Assembly: GCA_019058015.1 (NCBI GenBank)
Contig: JAHLWH010000019.1
Location: 1 to 37,758 of the forward strand
Source of the DNA: Promethearchaeota archaeon
GTDB taxonomy: Archaea; Asgardarchaeota; Lokiarchaeia; Sigyniarchaeales; SOKP01
Reading direction: 5' to 3'
Length of the DNA: 37,758 nt
A program made the translations under genes and the position numbers. Shown piece by piece: positions 28,034 through 37,758 of the stretch; within the stretch, counting starts at the first letter, position 1; each line of letters starts with the position of its first letter. Below the pieces are notes generated by a model. The model did no database searches. It saw nothing but the letters and a program-made list of their open reading frames with translations, and had not been told where the DNA came from.

Positions 28034-28858
28034 CTACCTCGCTACATATAATCTTCCTTTAGTTTTTGCACTTGTTGCATGATCTCCACTATATTCAATA
28101 AACTTACCTGAGATCTTTTCACCGTCTGGCAATTCGATTTCTGAAACTTCTCCAATTTTTTTAAAGGATGGCATTATCCTGCCGATTTTTCCTTTCACTA
28201 CGACGAATCCACGCGCTTGATCGGCAGCAACTCGAGCTTCCGCATTACCTTCACAAATAATTATACCTCCGTGATTATGAAGGCCGAAAAACTGACCTGC
28301 AGAACCACAGATTAATTTTGGGAACCTTTTTTTTGGAGTAGAACCTCGAGCCCAAATCATTGATTCATATCCAACACTTCCTTTAACTTTTATCACTCCA
28401 TTTGTCATACCTTCCCAATTCCCTCTATATGCAGCACCTACATAATTCCCCGCATTCCCTGTAATTTCTAATTCGCCTCCTTCCATCATTGCTCCTGCCC
28501 AATCCGCAGCATTACCATTCACTACAATTTTTCCTCCATTCATTGTATTTCCTACGTGCATTCCCACATCTCCATTAATTGTAATTGCCCCACCGGACAT
28601 TTTTTCCCCGATTCTTTTTACTTTTGACAAATTTCCATTTATCACAATTTCAATATCATCTAAATTATTACCAGCCGTGCCTTTAATATCAAAATAATCT
28701 TTAAGTGAAAGTTTTTCATTACCATGAAATATTATTAGATTCGCTATGTCTTTTTGTGTTTTACCTTTGAAGTTATCAGGGGTTATGGATTCTGCTTCAA
28801 GAGAAAAAGTGGGTTCCTTCTTTAAAGTTAATTCAATCTTTCCCATTCTTCTACTCAC
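28034..28858 (-). CDS. fwdC: Formylmethanofuran dehydrogenase subunit C
   Basis: GXGXG repeat domain: INGDVGMHVGNTMNGGKIVVNGNAADWAGAMMEGGELEITGNAGNYVG. Confidence 0.93.
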   Translation of the reverse strand: MSRRMGKIELTLKKEPTFSLEAESITPDNFKGKTQKDIANLIIFHGNEKLSLKDYFDIKGTAGNNLDDIEIVINGNLSKVKRIGEKMSGGAITINGDVGMHVGNTMNGGKIVVNGNAADWAGAMMEGGELEITGNAGNYVGAAYRGNWEGMTNGVIKVKGSVGYESMIWARGSTPKKRFPKLICGSAGQFFGLHNHGGIIICEGNAEARVAADQARGFVVVKGKIGRIMPSFKKIGEVSEIELPDGEKISGKFIEYSGDHATSAKTKGRLYVAR

Positions 28859-30167
28859 CTTTTAACTCCTTTACTTTTTCAATTAATTTTTCTATAATCT
28901 CATAATCTGCCATACAATCTTCGGGAGCATTTTTCACTTTTCTCAATCTAATTGGCACTTTATCCATACGATATGCCGTTCCTTCACATTCAATCCCGGC
29001 AATTGCTGGAGGGAGAATTATATCTGCCATTTCAGAAGTCGGCGTTTTATGGGGCTCAACGGATATTAAAGGTTTTTTTAGCATATTGATTACAGCATCT
29101 TTTGGAAAATTTGAAGCGGGGTCTGAGGCCACAATCAAGGTAACATCAAAATCGTTTCTTTTTAATATATCTACTGCTGAAAACTCACCTGGATTATAGC
29201 GGGGATAATCTCTTGAAAAATCTATGGAATATGGGTAACCAGTTGTCCATGTAAATACAATATTTGCTCCTGAAACATTATAATGACCTCTCATTGGAGT
29301 TAAATTAAATTTAGTATGCTCATTCAATTCCCTGATAAGACTTATTCCTGCATCTACATTTCTATGCTTGCCTTTTGACATAGTTAAGCCAAGACCAAAA
29401 AATAATACACCGAACTTACAAGATTTAAGGATTTCAACAAGCTCTTTAATTTGCTTGATAGGAACTCCTGCTACTTCTTTAACATCTAATTCTACACCAC
29501 GACACATAGCTCTAATAGCATTAAACAATTCATAATCTTCGCCAGGATTTAATCTAATATGCATATCTGCCATTTGGGCGGTATGAGTTGTTCTAGGATC
29601 TACAACAATTATTGTTCGGTCAAGATGGCCATCTACTCTGAAATAACCGCGAATAAAATCACTATATCGACTCATATGCCTTGGATGAGCATGAACTGGA
29701 TTGGAGCCCCAAAATAAAACTAAATCTGCCCGATTTTTATATTCACCCAAAGTACTTGTTGGGCAACCAACATCTTGAATAGCGAGAAGTGAAGGTCCGT
29801 GACAAACAGATGCGGTATTATCAAGAACTCCACCACAAATTTCCATTAATTCAACAGCCTTTCGCTGCGCATCACATTCGGTTGAACTCCATCCATATGA
29901 TAATGGTCTCTTTGCATTTGCTAATAGCTCAGCGGCTTTATTTAATGCTTCATCCCAAGTAACTTTCTCTAATTTGTCATTATTTCTCATCATAGGTTTT
30001 GTATATCTGTGCTCTGACACATTCGATGAGAAAAATTTTGCAGTTCCTATAGCACAAGCATTATCTACTTCAATAATCTTATTATCTTCTAAAATAATTT
30101 TTAAATCATCACAAAGCGTCCCACAGAAAGGACAAACTACATCTTCAAAATTTTTAAATTTTTTCAT
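28851..30167 (-). CDS. fwdB: Formylmethanofuran dehydrogenase subunit B (canonical)
   Basis: VCPFCGTLCDD, TASVCHGPS (metal-ligand Cys + His), FWGSNPVHAHPRH, PMRGHYNVSGAN (catalytic Arg). Confidence 0.95.
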   Translation of the reverse strand: MKKFKNFEDVVCPFCGTLCDDLKIILEDNKIIEVDNACAIGTAKFFSSNVSEHRYTKPMMRNNDKLEKVTWDEALNKAAELLANAKRPLSYGWSSTECDAQRKAVELMEICGGVLDNTASVCHGPSLLAIQDVGCPTSTLGEYKNRADLVLFWGSNPVHAHPRHMSRYSDFIRGYFRVDGHLDRTIIVVDPRTTHTAQMADMHIRLNPGEDYELFNAIRAMCRGVELDVKEVAGVPIKQIKELVEILKSCKFGVLFFGLGLTMSKGKHRNVDAGISLIRELNEHTKFNLTPMRGHYNVSGANIVFTWTTGYPYSIDFSRDYPRYNPGEFSAVDILKRNDFDVTLIVASDPASNFPKDAVINMLKKPLISVEPHKTPTSEMADIILPPAIAGIECEGTAYRMDKVPIRLRKVKNAPEDCMADYEIIEKLIEKVKELKGE

Positions 30168-30182
30168 TTACTTTGCCTCTTT

Positions 30183-30563
30183 CTATTTATAACTTTTAAT
30201 TATTTCTAATGCTGTAAGAATCCTTCCACTTTTTACTACTTCAACCTCTGCTTCCGTTCCTTTGTATGAGGGCATACCGGTGCCATATGTTTCGGAATTA
30301 ATAACAGCATTTGCCCAAGGACCCATTGGAATAAAGATAATGCCAGGATGGGGTCCTTGTTCTGAAATTTGAGAATATACAACCACTTCCCCAAATTTTG
30401 TAGTGACCTTGACAGGTGTTCCAATCATACAATCCAATTTTGCAAAATCGTCTTTATCAAATTCACAAATTGCACAAGCTTTTATATTTTCCCTTCCTAG
30501 CTTTTGACCTTCAAGGGCAACTCCCTGGTCTATGGTTCGACCGGTGGTTAGAAAAAACTTCAT
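30183..30563 (-). CDS. fwdD: Formylmethanofuran dehydrogenase subunit D
   Basis: MKFFLTTGRTIDQG, IGTPVKVTTKFGEVVV, IPMGPWANAVINSETYGTGMPSYKG; start reassigned to 30563. Confidence 0.92.
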   Translation of the reverse strand: MKFFLTTGRTIDQGVALEGQKLGRENIKACAICEFDKDDFAKLDCMIGTPVKVTTKFGEVVVYSQISEQGPHPGIIFIPMGPWANAVINSETYGTGMPSYKGTEAEVEVVKSGRILTALEIIKSYK

Positions 30564-31273
30564 TTTATTCCTTTCCACCCCCTTCTCATTATTTTCAATC
30601 GTTCAACCATATCTGGCCAAAACGGCTCGTTATAATCACCAGAATATTTTACTTCAGTAATTTCAAGCTTTATTGCACCTGTTGGACAAGCATTATCACA
30701 AGTTCCACAATATATGCATTTTTTATCATCAAGCTCAATCTTAGGAGATTTTTCCCAACCAGGTGTTTCTTTTTGTTTTTCTGGAAGCGTTATAGCTCCC
30801 GTGGGGCAAACATCAACGCAAGTAGAACAACCACCTGCACATTCTTCTATAACAATACTGATCTTCCCTTCAACATACTGTTTAGCTTGACGGCCAATTT
30901 TTTCACAATCTTTTAATTCAAATTCTAATTTAGGTAGTGCTTTCTTTTGAACTAATGGTAAATCAATAGATTCTACTTTCTCATCATTATAATAAATTGA
31001 GAGCGCAAAGAATGGGCACATATAGACACAAACTCCACAAAAACTGCATTTATTCGGGTCATATATGTTTGGAACAAGATCTTCAGTAGATAACTTTATT
31101 GTTGCACCTATTGGTCCTCTAGATACAGCTTCCATAGGACAGACTTTGGAACATACTCCGCAACCCACACATTTTGTTTTATCCAAATCAAGCTGAGTAC
31201 TTTCAATCAAATATTTTACTCGAACACTTTCCATTTCTTTTGTTATTGTCCTTGATATTTTTGGAAATGACAT
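30560..31273 (-). CDS. fwdF: FwdF-like polyferredoxin
   Basis: Four 4Fe-4S motifs: CVGCGVCSKVCP, CSFCGVCVYMCP, CAGGCSTCVDVCP, CIYCGTCDNACP. Confidence 0.85.
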   Translation of the reverse strand: MSFPKISRTITKEMESVRVKYLIESTQLDLDKTKCVGCGVCSKVCPMEAVSRGPIGATIKLSTEDLVPNIYDPNKCSFCGVCVYMCPFFALSIYYNDEKVESIDLPLVQKKALPKLEFELKDCEKIGRQAKQYVEGKISIVIEECAGGCSTCVDVCPTGAITLPEKQKETPGWEKSPKIELDDKKCIYCGTCDNACPTGAIKLEITEVKYSGDYNEPFWPDMVERLKIMRRGWKGIK

Positions 31274-31327
31274 CTTTATTTCTCAACTTCTAATTATTAA
31301 TAATCTTTTTAATTTCTTTAATTAAAA

Positions 31328-31594
31328 TTATTTGATTTCTAACATTTGAACTATTTTTATATTAATTGCCTTTTGCGGGCAAATTTCAACACAAACTCCA
31401 CAACCGGTACAATTTATAGTTCTATTCTCCTCATATATTTCATTTGCATAGCCATTTTTAACTAAAATAACTGCGTTTTTATCATTTAAATAACCTTTTT
31501 CTTTTAATTGATCAAAATTTACAGGACATGAAACCACGCAATCGTTGCATCCTGTGCACAAAACCTTATTTACTTCAATTCTATAAACTTTCAT
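31328..31594 (-). CDS. fwdG: FwdG-like 2x[4Fe-4S] ferredoxin subunit
   Basis: CTGCNDCVVSCP and CTGCGVCVEICP; position within the fwd cluster. Confidence 0.8.
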   Translation of the reverse strand: MKVYRIEVNKVLCTGCNDCVVSCPVNFDQLKEKGYLNDKNAVILVKNGYANEIYEENRTINCTGCGVCVEICPQKAINIKIVQMLEIK

Positions 31595-31597
31595 TAT

Positions 31598-32026
31598 CTA
31601 TTCCTCCATTCTTAATGGATTTGGTCCAATTTCTTTTAATTCTTTAACAAATTCCTTTACAATTTCTGTTAATTCTGCACCTTCGCTTGCAGAAACTTGT
31701 GTGTATTTGACCCTTTTTGGATTAACTCCAAATTGTTCAAGCATTTTTATAAATAATGGCATCTTTCGAAATGTTTTAAGATTCCCTTCTACATAATGAC
31801 AATCACCGACATGACAATGACTTACAAGAACACCATCCGCACCATTTTTTAATGCTTGAATTACCATTAGTGGTTCCATCCGCCCCCCACACATAACTCT
31901 TAAAATTCTTAAATTTGCAGGTCTTTGCATACGGCTCGTACCTGCTTGGTCTGCACCAGCATATGTACACCAATTACAGCAAATTCCTAAAATATAAGGG
32001 TCAAAATCTTCTTTCACTTTAGCCAT
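31598..32026 (-). CDS. mvhD: MvhD/FrhD-like hydrogenase iron-sulfur (delta) subunit
   Basis: ILGICCNWCTYAGADQAGTSR, VMCGGRMEP, LVSHCHVGDCHYVEGN; adjacent to hdrA. Confidence 0.92.
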   Translation of the reverse strand: MAKVKEDFDPYILGICCNWCTYAGADQAGTSRMQRPANLRILRVMCGGRMEPLMVIQALKNGADGVLVSHCHVGDCHYVEGNLKTFRKMPLFIKMLEQFGVNPKRVKYTQVSASEGAELTEIVKEFVKELKEIGPNPLRMEE

Positions 32027-32027
32027 T

Positions 32028-34034
32028 TTATTTACTCCCATTTTCTGTTTTTGCTAGTGGTGGAATGGCTGTATTGATCATAGCAAAAATTTGATCATCT
32101 GAAAAGTGATTCTGGACAATAGCATCTGATGGACAAGCCGCAGCGCATGTTCCGCAGCCTTTACAAAGAGCTTTATTGATAACTGCAATATTTTTAAATA
32201 CATCAAAACTTATTGCATTAAATGGACATAAGCTTTGACATGATTTACATCCGCTACATTTATACTCCAGAACTACAGAATAATATGGTTCGATTGCAAA
32301 TTCTCCCATTGCCATTAACGAAGCGGCACCAGAAGCTGCTCCTTTAGCTTGTGCTACAGCATCAGGTATATCCTTGGGTCCTTGAGCTACACCTGCAACA
32401 AATATACCATCTGTTAATGTGTCAACTGGACGAAGTTTCGGATGTGCTTCCATGAAGAACCCATCTGCAGAGCGTTGAATTGTCAATATTGAAGCAATCT
32501 GATCTGCATCATATCGGGCTACTAAACCGCATGATAAAACCAACATATCCAACTTAATTTCTATCTGCTTTTGAAGTAAAGTATCTTCAGCACGAACTAT
32601 AATGCTGTGATCTTCATCCTCATAAACTTCACCTATTCTGCCGCGAATATATTTTATTCCGAAATTTCTTCCAGCGGATTCATAAAATTCTTCATACCCC
32701 TTGCCAAACGCACGAATGTCCATATAAAAAATATAAATAGATGCTTCTGGATGCTTTTCTTTGTACTGTCTTGCTTGTTTGGTTGCATACATACAACAAA
32801 CACGGGAACAGTAATTATTTCCACCAGGGCGGAAGTTTCTACTCCCTACACATTGTAAAAACCCTATACTATGAGGTGGTTCTAAATCTGAAGGCCTTGC
32901 TGGTTTCCCTTCAAGAGGCCCAAACGAACTCAATAACCTTTCCATCTCTAACCCATTAATAACATTCGGATATTTACCGTATCCATACTGTTTTAATTCG
33001 GTAGGATCATATAAATCCCAACCGGTTGCAACAATTATTGTTCCTACTTTAATCTCGACATATTCAAGTTTATCATCAAACCTTATGGCATCCGGCTCAC
33101 AAACTTCCGGAGTTGCACAAATACCGCATTTTATACATTTTGTCATATCAATTGTAAATTCTCCTGGAACTGCTTGCGGGAATGGAATATAAATAGCCTT
33201 TCTTATTCCCAATCCCACCTCAAATTCATTAGCACATATAACAGGACATTCTATAGCGCATAAACCGCAACCCGTACATGCTTCTTGATCAACATAATGA
33301 GGTTTTTTCTTAATGGTTACATCAAAATTTCCTACATATCCATCTACCTTCTCAACTTCGGAATATGTCATAAGATGGATTTTTTCTTCCCTGCCAACAT
33401 CAACCATTCTTGGAGTTAAAATACATGCACTACAATCCATTGTCGGAAAGGTTTTATCTAATTGAGCCATATGCCCCCCTATAGTTGCCGTCCTTTCCAC
33501 CAAATAAACATCATATCCTTCTTTAGCTAAATCAATAGAAGCATTCATCCCAGCAATTCCAGCACCAATCACTAAACAAGCAGGCTCTACTTTTACTCGC
33601 TCAACTTCTAACGGTTTTAATTCACTTAATTTAGCAACAGCCATCCTAACGTGATCTTTAGCAATTTTAAACGCCCCTTCAGGATCATCTAAATTTACCC
33701 ATGTTGCATGCTCACGAATATTTGCCATCTCAAATAGAAATTCATTTACTCCTACCTCTTTAACCACCATTCTAAATGTTGGTTCATGCATTCGAGGACT
33801 ACATGCAGCAACAATCACACGATTTATTAATCCAGCTTCTATATCTTCCTTAATCATCTCTTGCCCTATACTGCTGCATATGAATTTATATTCCTTCGCA
33901 AGAGCAACATTTGGTAAAGTCTTCGCATATTCAGTAAGAGCAGGTACATCTATTACTCCAGCAATATTGATGCCACAATGGCATACGTAAACACCAATCT
34001 TTATTTCTTCATCATTTCTTAATGAATTAGACAT
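32028..34034 (-). CDS. hdrA: Heterodisulfide reductase-type subunit A
   Basis: GVYVCHCGINIAGVIDV, VIGAGIAGMNASIDLA, DKTFPTMDCSACILTPRMV, CTGCGLCAIECP, CSGCKSCQSLCP, CKGCGTCAAACP. Confidence 0.96.
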   Translation of the reverse strand: MSNSLRNDEEIKIGVYVCHCGINIAGVIDVPALTEYAKTLPNVALAKEYKFICSSIGQEMIKEDIEAGLINRVIVAACSPRMHEPTFRMVVKEVGVNEFLFEMANIREHATWVNLDDPEGAFKIAKDHVRMAVAKLSELKPLEVERVKVEPACLVIGAGIAGMNASIDLAKEGYDVYLVERTATIGGHMAQLDKTFPTMDCSACILTPRMVDVGREEKIHLMTYSEVEKVDGYVGNFDVTIKKKPHYVDQEACTGCGLCAIECPVICANEFEVGLGIRKAIYIPFPQAVPGEFTIDMTKCIKCGICATPEVCEPDAIRFDDKLEYVEIKVGTIIVATGWDLYDPTELKQYGYGKYPNVINGLEMERLLSSFGPLEGKPARPSDLEPPHSIGFLQCVGSRNFRPGGNNYCSRVCCMYATKQARQYKEKHPEASIYIFYMDIRAFGKGYEEFYESAGRNFGIKYIRGRIGEVYEDEDHSIIVRAEDTLLQKQIEIKLDMLVLSCGLVARYDADQIASILTIQRSADGFFMEAHPKLRPVDTLTDGIFVAGVAQGPKDIPDAVAQAKGAASGAASLMAMGEFAIEPYYSVVLEYKCSGCKSCQSLCPFNAISFDVFKNIAVINKALCKGCGTCAAACPSDAIVQNHFSDDQIFAMINTAIPPLAKTENGSK

Positions 34035-34049
34035 TTATTTTCCACACCT

Positions 34050-34998
34050 TTATATCATTTGCTCTTTTATTTTTTGTATTAATGGTTGAATTGAAATAAA
34101 TGGGGGAACTCCTTTCAAATCATGACCAGCCACAAGCCCTAAATCTCCCGGGTTCATACCCATTGCTAATCCTAATAATTGATTGTAATAAATAATGGGA
34201 ATTTTATATGACTCGCCTATAATATCTTTAAATTTATCATTTACTTGCATTTGACCAAGATCCATTTGTAAATGACAAAATGGGCAACAAACTATACAAC
34301 AATCCACATTAACTTTTCGCATATTTTCAAGTTTTTCCCTTGTAAAATCAAGAGAAACCTCTAATGATGCTGTTCGGACGGCTCCTCCAGCACCACAGCA
34401 CATAATCTTATCTTTATAATCGATGCTTTTTGCACCCGTTATCTCAACCAATTCATCAAAGAATCTCGGTTCTTCATATTCCCCTCCCCAAGGCCTATTG
34501 GATGAATCTTTAAGAATATGGCAACCATAATGCACGCCAACTCTTAAATCTGGAAACTTAATCTTGATATAATCTTTAAGTTTATCAATACCAAAATCAT
34601 AATATAATACTTCAATTAGATGTTTAACCTCAATTGTTCCTTTGAATTCCCTCCCAATTTTCGCAAGATGTTTATTAACCATATCCCGTTTTTTCTTATC
34701 ATGCTTTAATAGATGATTTACTTCAAGTAGAGTTCCATAGCAACCGTTGCATCCCAGTGTAATATCTGCTTCATTCTCTTCGGCTATTGAAATATTTCGT
34801 GCTCCAATAACGAGCCAAGTTGTGATATCAAAACCCCTAAAAACCCCAGGAGCTGGACAGCAACTCGCACCTTGCATATCTACTAATTCAATTCCCAATT
34901 CTTTAAAGGTATTGCGAATGGATTGTTCAATAAAAGGGTATCTATTGGGAATAACACATCCTAGATATAATGAATATCTTAAGTTTTTTTCAGACATA
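34050..34998 (-). CDS. hdrB: Heterodisulfide reductase-type subunit B
   Basis: SLYLGCVIPNRYPF, GASCCPAPGVF, LGCNGCYG, HYGCH...MCCGAGG...CPFCH (CCG domains); start likely MSEKNLRYS near 34998. Confidence 0.93.
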
Positions 34999-35132
34999 AT
35001 GGTTTTTCTTTCTTTGATTAAATTGGGGTAAAACACATTCTCTGAACTTAAGTAATTAATTATTCAATTTGTATTAAAATTTTAGATTAAAAGATATACA
35101 AAATTGTGGAGGAAAGGTTATATTTTAAAATA

Positions 35133-36383
35133 TTATTTTAGATCATCTTCTTTTTGCATTTTTATGAACTGTATCGGAATAATTGAGCTCAGGGTAAGTA
35201 TTCCTACGACAACAAGTAGAATACCAGTATCTATGAATCCAGAAAGAAAAGTACCTAATGGTCCGAAAATAAGCATAGAAATAATTACCATTAGTGCAAG
35301 CATCTGATATTTATAGCTAAATTTATTTCCTGCAAACTCCATCATTAAAGAAACAAATGCAATATAGGCTATTGCATTTGGAATTAATACAAACATTCCT
35401 AATATGATTAAAGTCCAAAGATCCATCAGTGGAATACACATATCAAATAAACCAACAATAATTATTGAAAAATAAAGAATTTTCTTTCTATTACTATATT
35501 TCAACGCGATATTTATTAAGAGGTATCCAATAATATTAATGAAAGGCGCAAAAATCAGAAAGAACAAAAATATTTCAAAACATTCTTGACCAAACCTTTC
35601 CACTAACCATGGTTCGTAGGGAACTTGCACAAGTGCTTCTGAGAAGAAAAGGAGCAAAAATACACTTATACAAATGAAACTAAGTTTTAAATATGATTGA
35701 TCTAATGTTTTCATACTTTTCTTTTTAGAGATTTCTTGCTTTATACCTTTTTCTTCAAGGCTTTCTTGTCTATTTCCTTCATTAATAGTTTTATTATATA
35801 TAAAATAAGAAAGAATTATTAATGGAAATAGTGTGATTAATTGGAAAGTAAAGAGATTATTCCATTCGTTTATGTTATAAATATTATTAATAATTAAAAT
35901 ATAGGATAAATAAGCTAAAATATTACCCAATGAATTTCCAATTTGTATTAAGACAATTTTCCTTTTTTTCGTTTGAATATTAGGTGAAGTATCGATAATA
36001 TCTCCATCAATTGCAACATCGATTATTGATATGCAGAAATAGTTTATACTCCAAAAAATACCAAAAATAATCATAATTTGAATTGAAATAATCATCAACA
36101 GAAAACTGATAAATAGGCCAATACTACCCAAAAATATGTAAATTTTCCTTTTAGGATGTTGACCAGTTTTTTCAAAGGTTTTATCGGATATTAGTGCGAA
36201 TATCGGTTTAATTAAAAATGCTGAATATGAAATTAACTGAGCAAAAGCAATTTCTAATTCAGGAATTCCCAAAACCGTAATTAGTAGAACAGGTAAAAAA
36301 GTATTGAAAAACACTAAAAGGAGTCCTTGGACTAAATATCCAAAAAGATATGTTAGGCTATTTACTATTTTCATTTTATTCAC
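35133..36383 (-). CDS. MFS-fold transporter (GPH-like or related), within the fwd-hdr cluster
   Basis: ~12 hydrophobic segments; loop ALISDKTFEKTGQHPKRKIYIFLG after TM2 as in MFS/GPH proteins. Confidence 0.7.
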   Translation of the reverse strand: MNKMKIVNSLTYLFGYLVQGLLLVFFNTFLPVLLITVLGIPELEIAFAQLISYSAFLIKPIFALISDKTFEKTGQHPKRKIYIFLGSIGLFISFLLMIISIQIMIIFGIFWSINYFCISIIDVAIDGDIIDTSPNIQTKKRKIVLIQIGNSLGNILAYLSYILIINNIYNINEWNNLFTFQLITLFPLIILSYFIYNKTINEGNRQESLEEKGIKQEISKKKSMKTLDQSYLKLSFICISVFLLLFFSEALVQVPYEPWLVERFGQECFEIFLFFLIFAPFINIIGYLLINIALKYSNRKKILYFSIIIVGLFDMCIPLMDLWTLIILGMFVLIPNAIAYIAFVSLMMEFAGNKFSYKYQMLALMVIISMLIFGPLGTFLSGFIDTGILLVVVGILTLSSIIPIQFIKMQKEDDLK

Positions 36384-36501
36384 TTAAATTAGGATAGGTG
36401 GTCAATGTATTTAATATTAATATCCAGTACAAAGAATTCTTTTTTGTTTTTTATTAAAAAGAAGAAAAGAATGCCCTTTAAAGAAATATTTAAAGTATAA
36501 T

Positions 36502-37062
36502 TTACTTTTTTTCCGCTTTTTCTTCTTTTTTAGCGTATTTTCCCCAAGCAATAGTTTTATCAAAGCCCACACTACTAATTAATTCTTGCACTTCTTTAAC
36601 GTATTTAGGATCCGTATGGACTGTTGGAGGAACTCTGTTTACACCATAGGATTCTCTCATAATGTTCCATTTTTCATCATTAATGGGAACCCCATGACCT
36701 GTATCATAGAACATCCTACATAAATTGAGATGATTTGGCAAAATATACCCTCTTTGAACCGCTAAATTTCTTAAGAATATAATCATATCTGTAATCGGCA
36801 GATTACGCGGACATCTTTCAAAACAAGTATAGCAAGTAGTACAGAGCCAGAGTTCTTTATCTGAGAGAACTTCTTCAAGTCCTAAAATCGCTTTTCTAAT
36901 TATCGAGCGTGTTCTCAATGCAGTCCTTCTTCCGGAGGGACAACCGGCTGTGCAATTACCGCACTGAATGCAAGCACCAATTTCCGCATATCCTGCTTTT
37001 CTAAGTTCATTAGAGATATCATCTTTAATCTCTAAGATTCGATCAGATTTTAAATCTTCCAT
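36502..37062 (-). CDS. hdrC: Heterodisulfide reductase-type subunit C
   Basis: CIQCGNCTAGCPSGRRTALRTRSIIRKAILG, CTTCYTCFERCPRNLPITDMI. Confidence 0.94.
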   Translation of the reverse strand: MEDLKSDRILEIKDDISNELRKAGYAEIGACIQCGNCTAGCPSGRRTALRTRSIIRKAILGLEEVLSDKELWLCTTCYTCFERCPRNLPITDMIIFLRNLAVQRGYILPNHLNLCRMFYDTGHGVPINDEKWNIMRESYGVNRVPPTVHTDPKYVKEVQELISSVGFDKTIAWGKYAKKEEKAEKK

Positions 37063-37073
37063 TTTAATCCTCC

Positions 37074-37757
37074 TTAAGTGAGTGTAGTAATAATTTTTTG
37101 TTTAGGAAGATATGCTTCTTGAACGGGATAATTATTAAAATTAATTGAATAATGGTCTCTCCATTTCTCTTTTATATCTTGTATTACAGATTTCATGAGA
37201 TCATCACTTACACTTGCTTTTGTCCAAATGGTATTACCAAGTGGTGTGGCTACAACCTTTCCATCTATTACAACGATTTTTCCATCTTTTATTGTGTAAG
37301 ATGCATTTGTGAATGCTTTTTCGATTTCAATTCCTTTATGTCGATTATCAGGATTGAATTTATATAGGCAAACATCAGCTTGAGCACCTACTCCAAGATG
37401 ACCTTTCTCCGCAAAACCTAGGCATTTAGCTGTTCCAGAGCGAGTACATTGGGCTAATTCATAAAGTGTTAATTCGGTATCCAAATTTTCTAGTTCTGTA
37501 GCTGAGCTTGCTTTGGGTGATAATTCTTCCTTAAGCAAGATATCTCTGGATTTCTTATCCATAAGCCATTTTATAATTCTTGGATAAAACGTAAAAGGTC
37601 CACCATTGGGGTGGTCGGTCGTCAACAGTACTTGCTCTTTATTTTTCACAGATAACAACAATTCCAATCCAATAGCCCATTGAATTGCATTCACGGCAAC
37701 CTTTGGGCTAAATATATATGGCACAAGTCCGGAGCCGCATTCTGCCTCTACTTGACC
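37074..37757 (-). CDS. fwdA: Formylmethanofuran dehydrogenase subunit A (canonical), truncated by window edge
   Basis: Open to right edge (GQVEAECGSGLVPYIFSPK...); LLTTDHPNGGPFTFYPRIIKWLM catalytic motif; CTRSGTAKCLGFAEKGHLGVGAQADV. Confidence 0.93.
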   Translation of the reverse strand, partial: GQVEAECGSGLVPYIFSPKVAVNAIQWAIGLELLLSVKNKEQVLLTTDHPNGGPFTFYPRIIKWLMDKKSRDILLKEELSPKASSATELENLDTELTLYELAQCTRSGTAKCLGFAEKGHLGVGAQADVCLYKFNPDNRHKGIEIEKAFTNASYTIKDGKIVVIDGKVVATPLGNTIWTKASVSDDLMKSVIQDIKEKWRDHYSINFNNYPVQEAYLPKQKIITTLT

Positions 37758-37758
37758 A

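Noticed and set aside
30416-30916. + strand 166-aa ORF across fwdD/fwdF
   Set aside because: Antisense to canonical fwdD and fwdF; aromatic-rich translation is the typical shadow of ferredoxin Cys codons.
28851-34034. Possible selenocysteine (in-frame TGA) in FwdB, MvhD or HdrA
   Set aside because: All ORFs are uninterrupted with Cys at the expected positions; no in-frame TGA recoding needed.

Overview
This is an AT-rich archaeal-type window. Asgard/Lokiarchaeia-like is only an inference from gene content. About 40 protein genes are supported; no rRNA, tRNA or CRISPR array was seen. Three blocks stand out. (1) ~0.5-14.4 kb is a carbohydrate/lipid-glycoside block: two inverted NIPA/DMT-like membrane proteins, a PIG-L deacetylase, SDRs, a GH5_12-like (steryl/sphingolipid glucosidase-type) hydrolase, two Gfo/Idh/MocA oxidoreductases, an M24 peptidase, an SCP2 sterol-carrier-like protein, a BKACE (DUF849) enzyme, a KDPG aldolase and a KDG kinase. 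It contains a clear gene-remnant scar. (2) ~14.8-22.3 kb holds twin small Cys-rich proteins (one absent from the ORF track), a flavodoxin-like protein, a toxin-antitoxin patch, a HAD-IIA hydrolase, a FATP-type acyl-CoA synthetase and an orphan K/E-tailed protein. (3) ~22.4-37.8 kb holds two formylmethanofuran dehydrogenase (Fwd) systems. One is a canonical fwdA-hdrC-(MFS)-hdrB-hdrA-mvhD-fwdG-fwdF-fwdD-fwdB-fwdC cluster. The other is a divergent FeS-fwdB'-fwdD'-fwdA' operon that has lost the catalytic Arg of FwdB (MRGH->MTGH), the catalytic Asp of FwdA (TDHPNGG->INFPNYA) and the Gly-rich motif of FwdD, while keeping the metal-ligand and Cys-His motifs. This repurposed Fwd-like complex is the best candidate here for an undescribed system.
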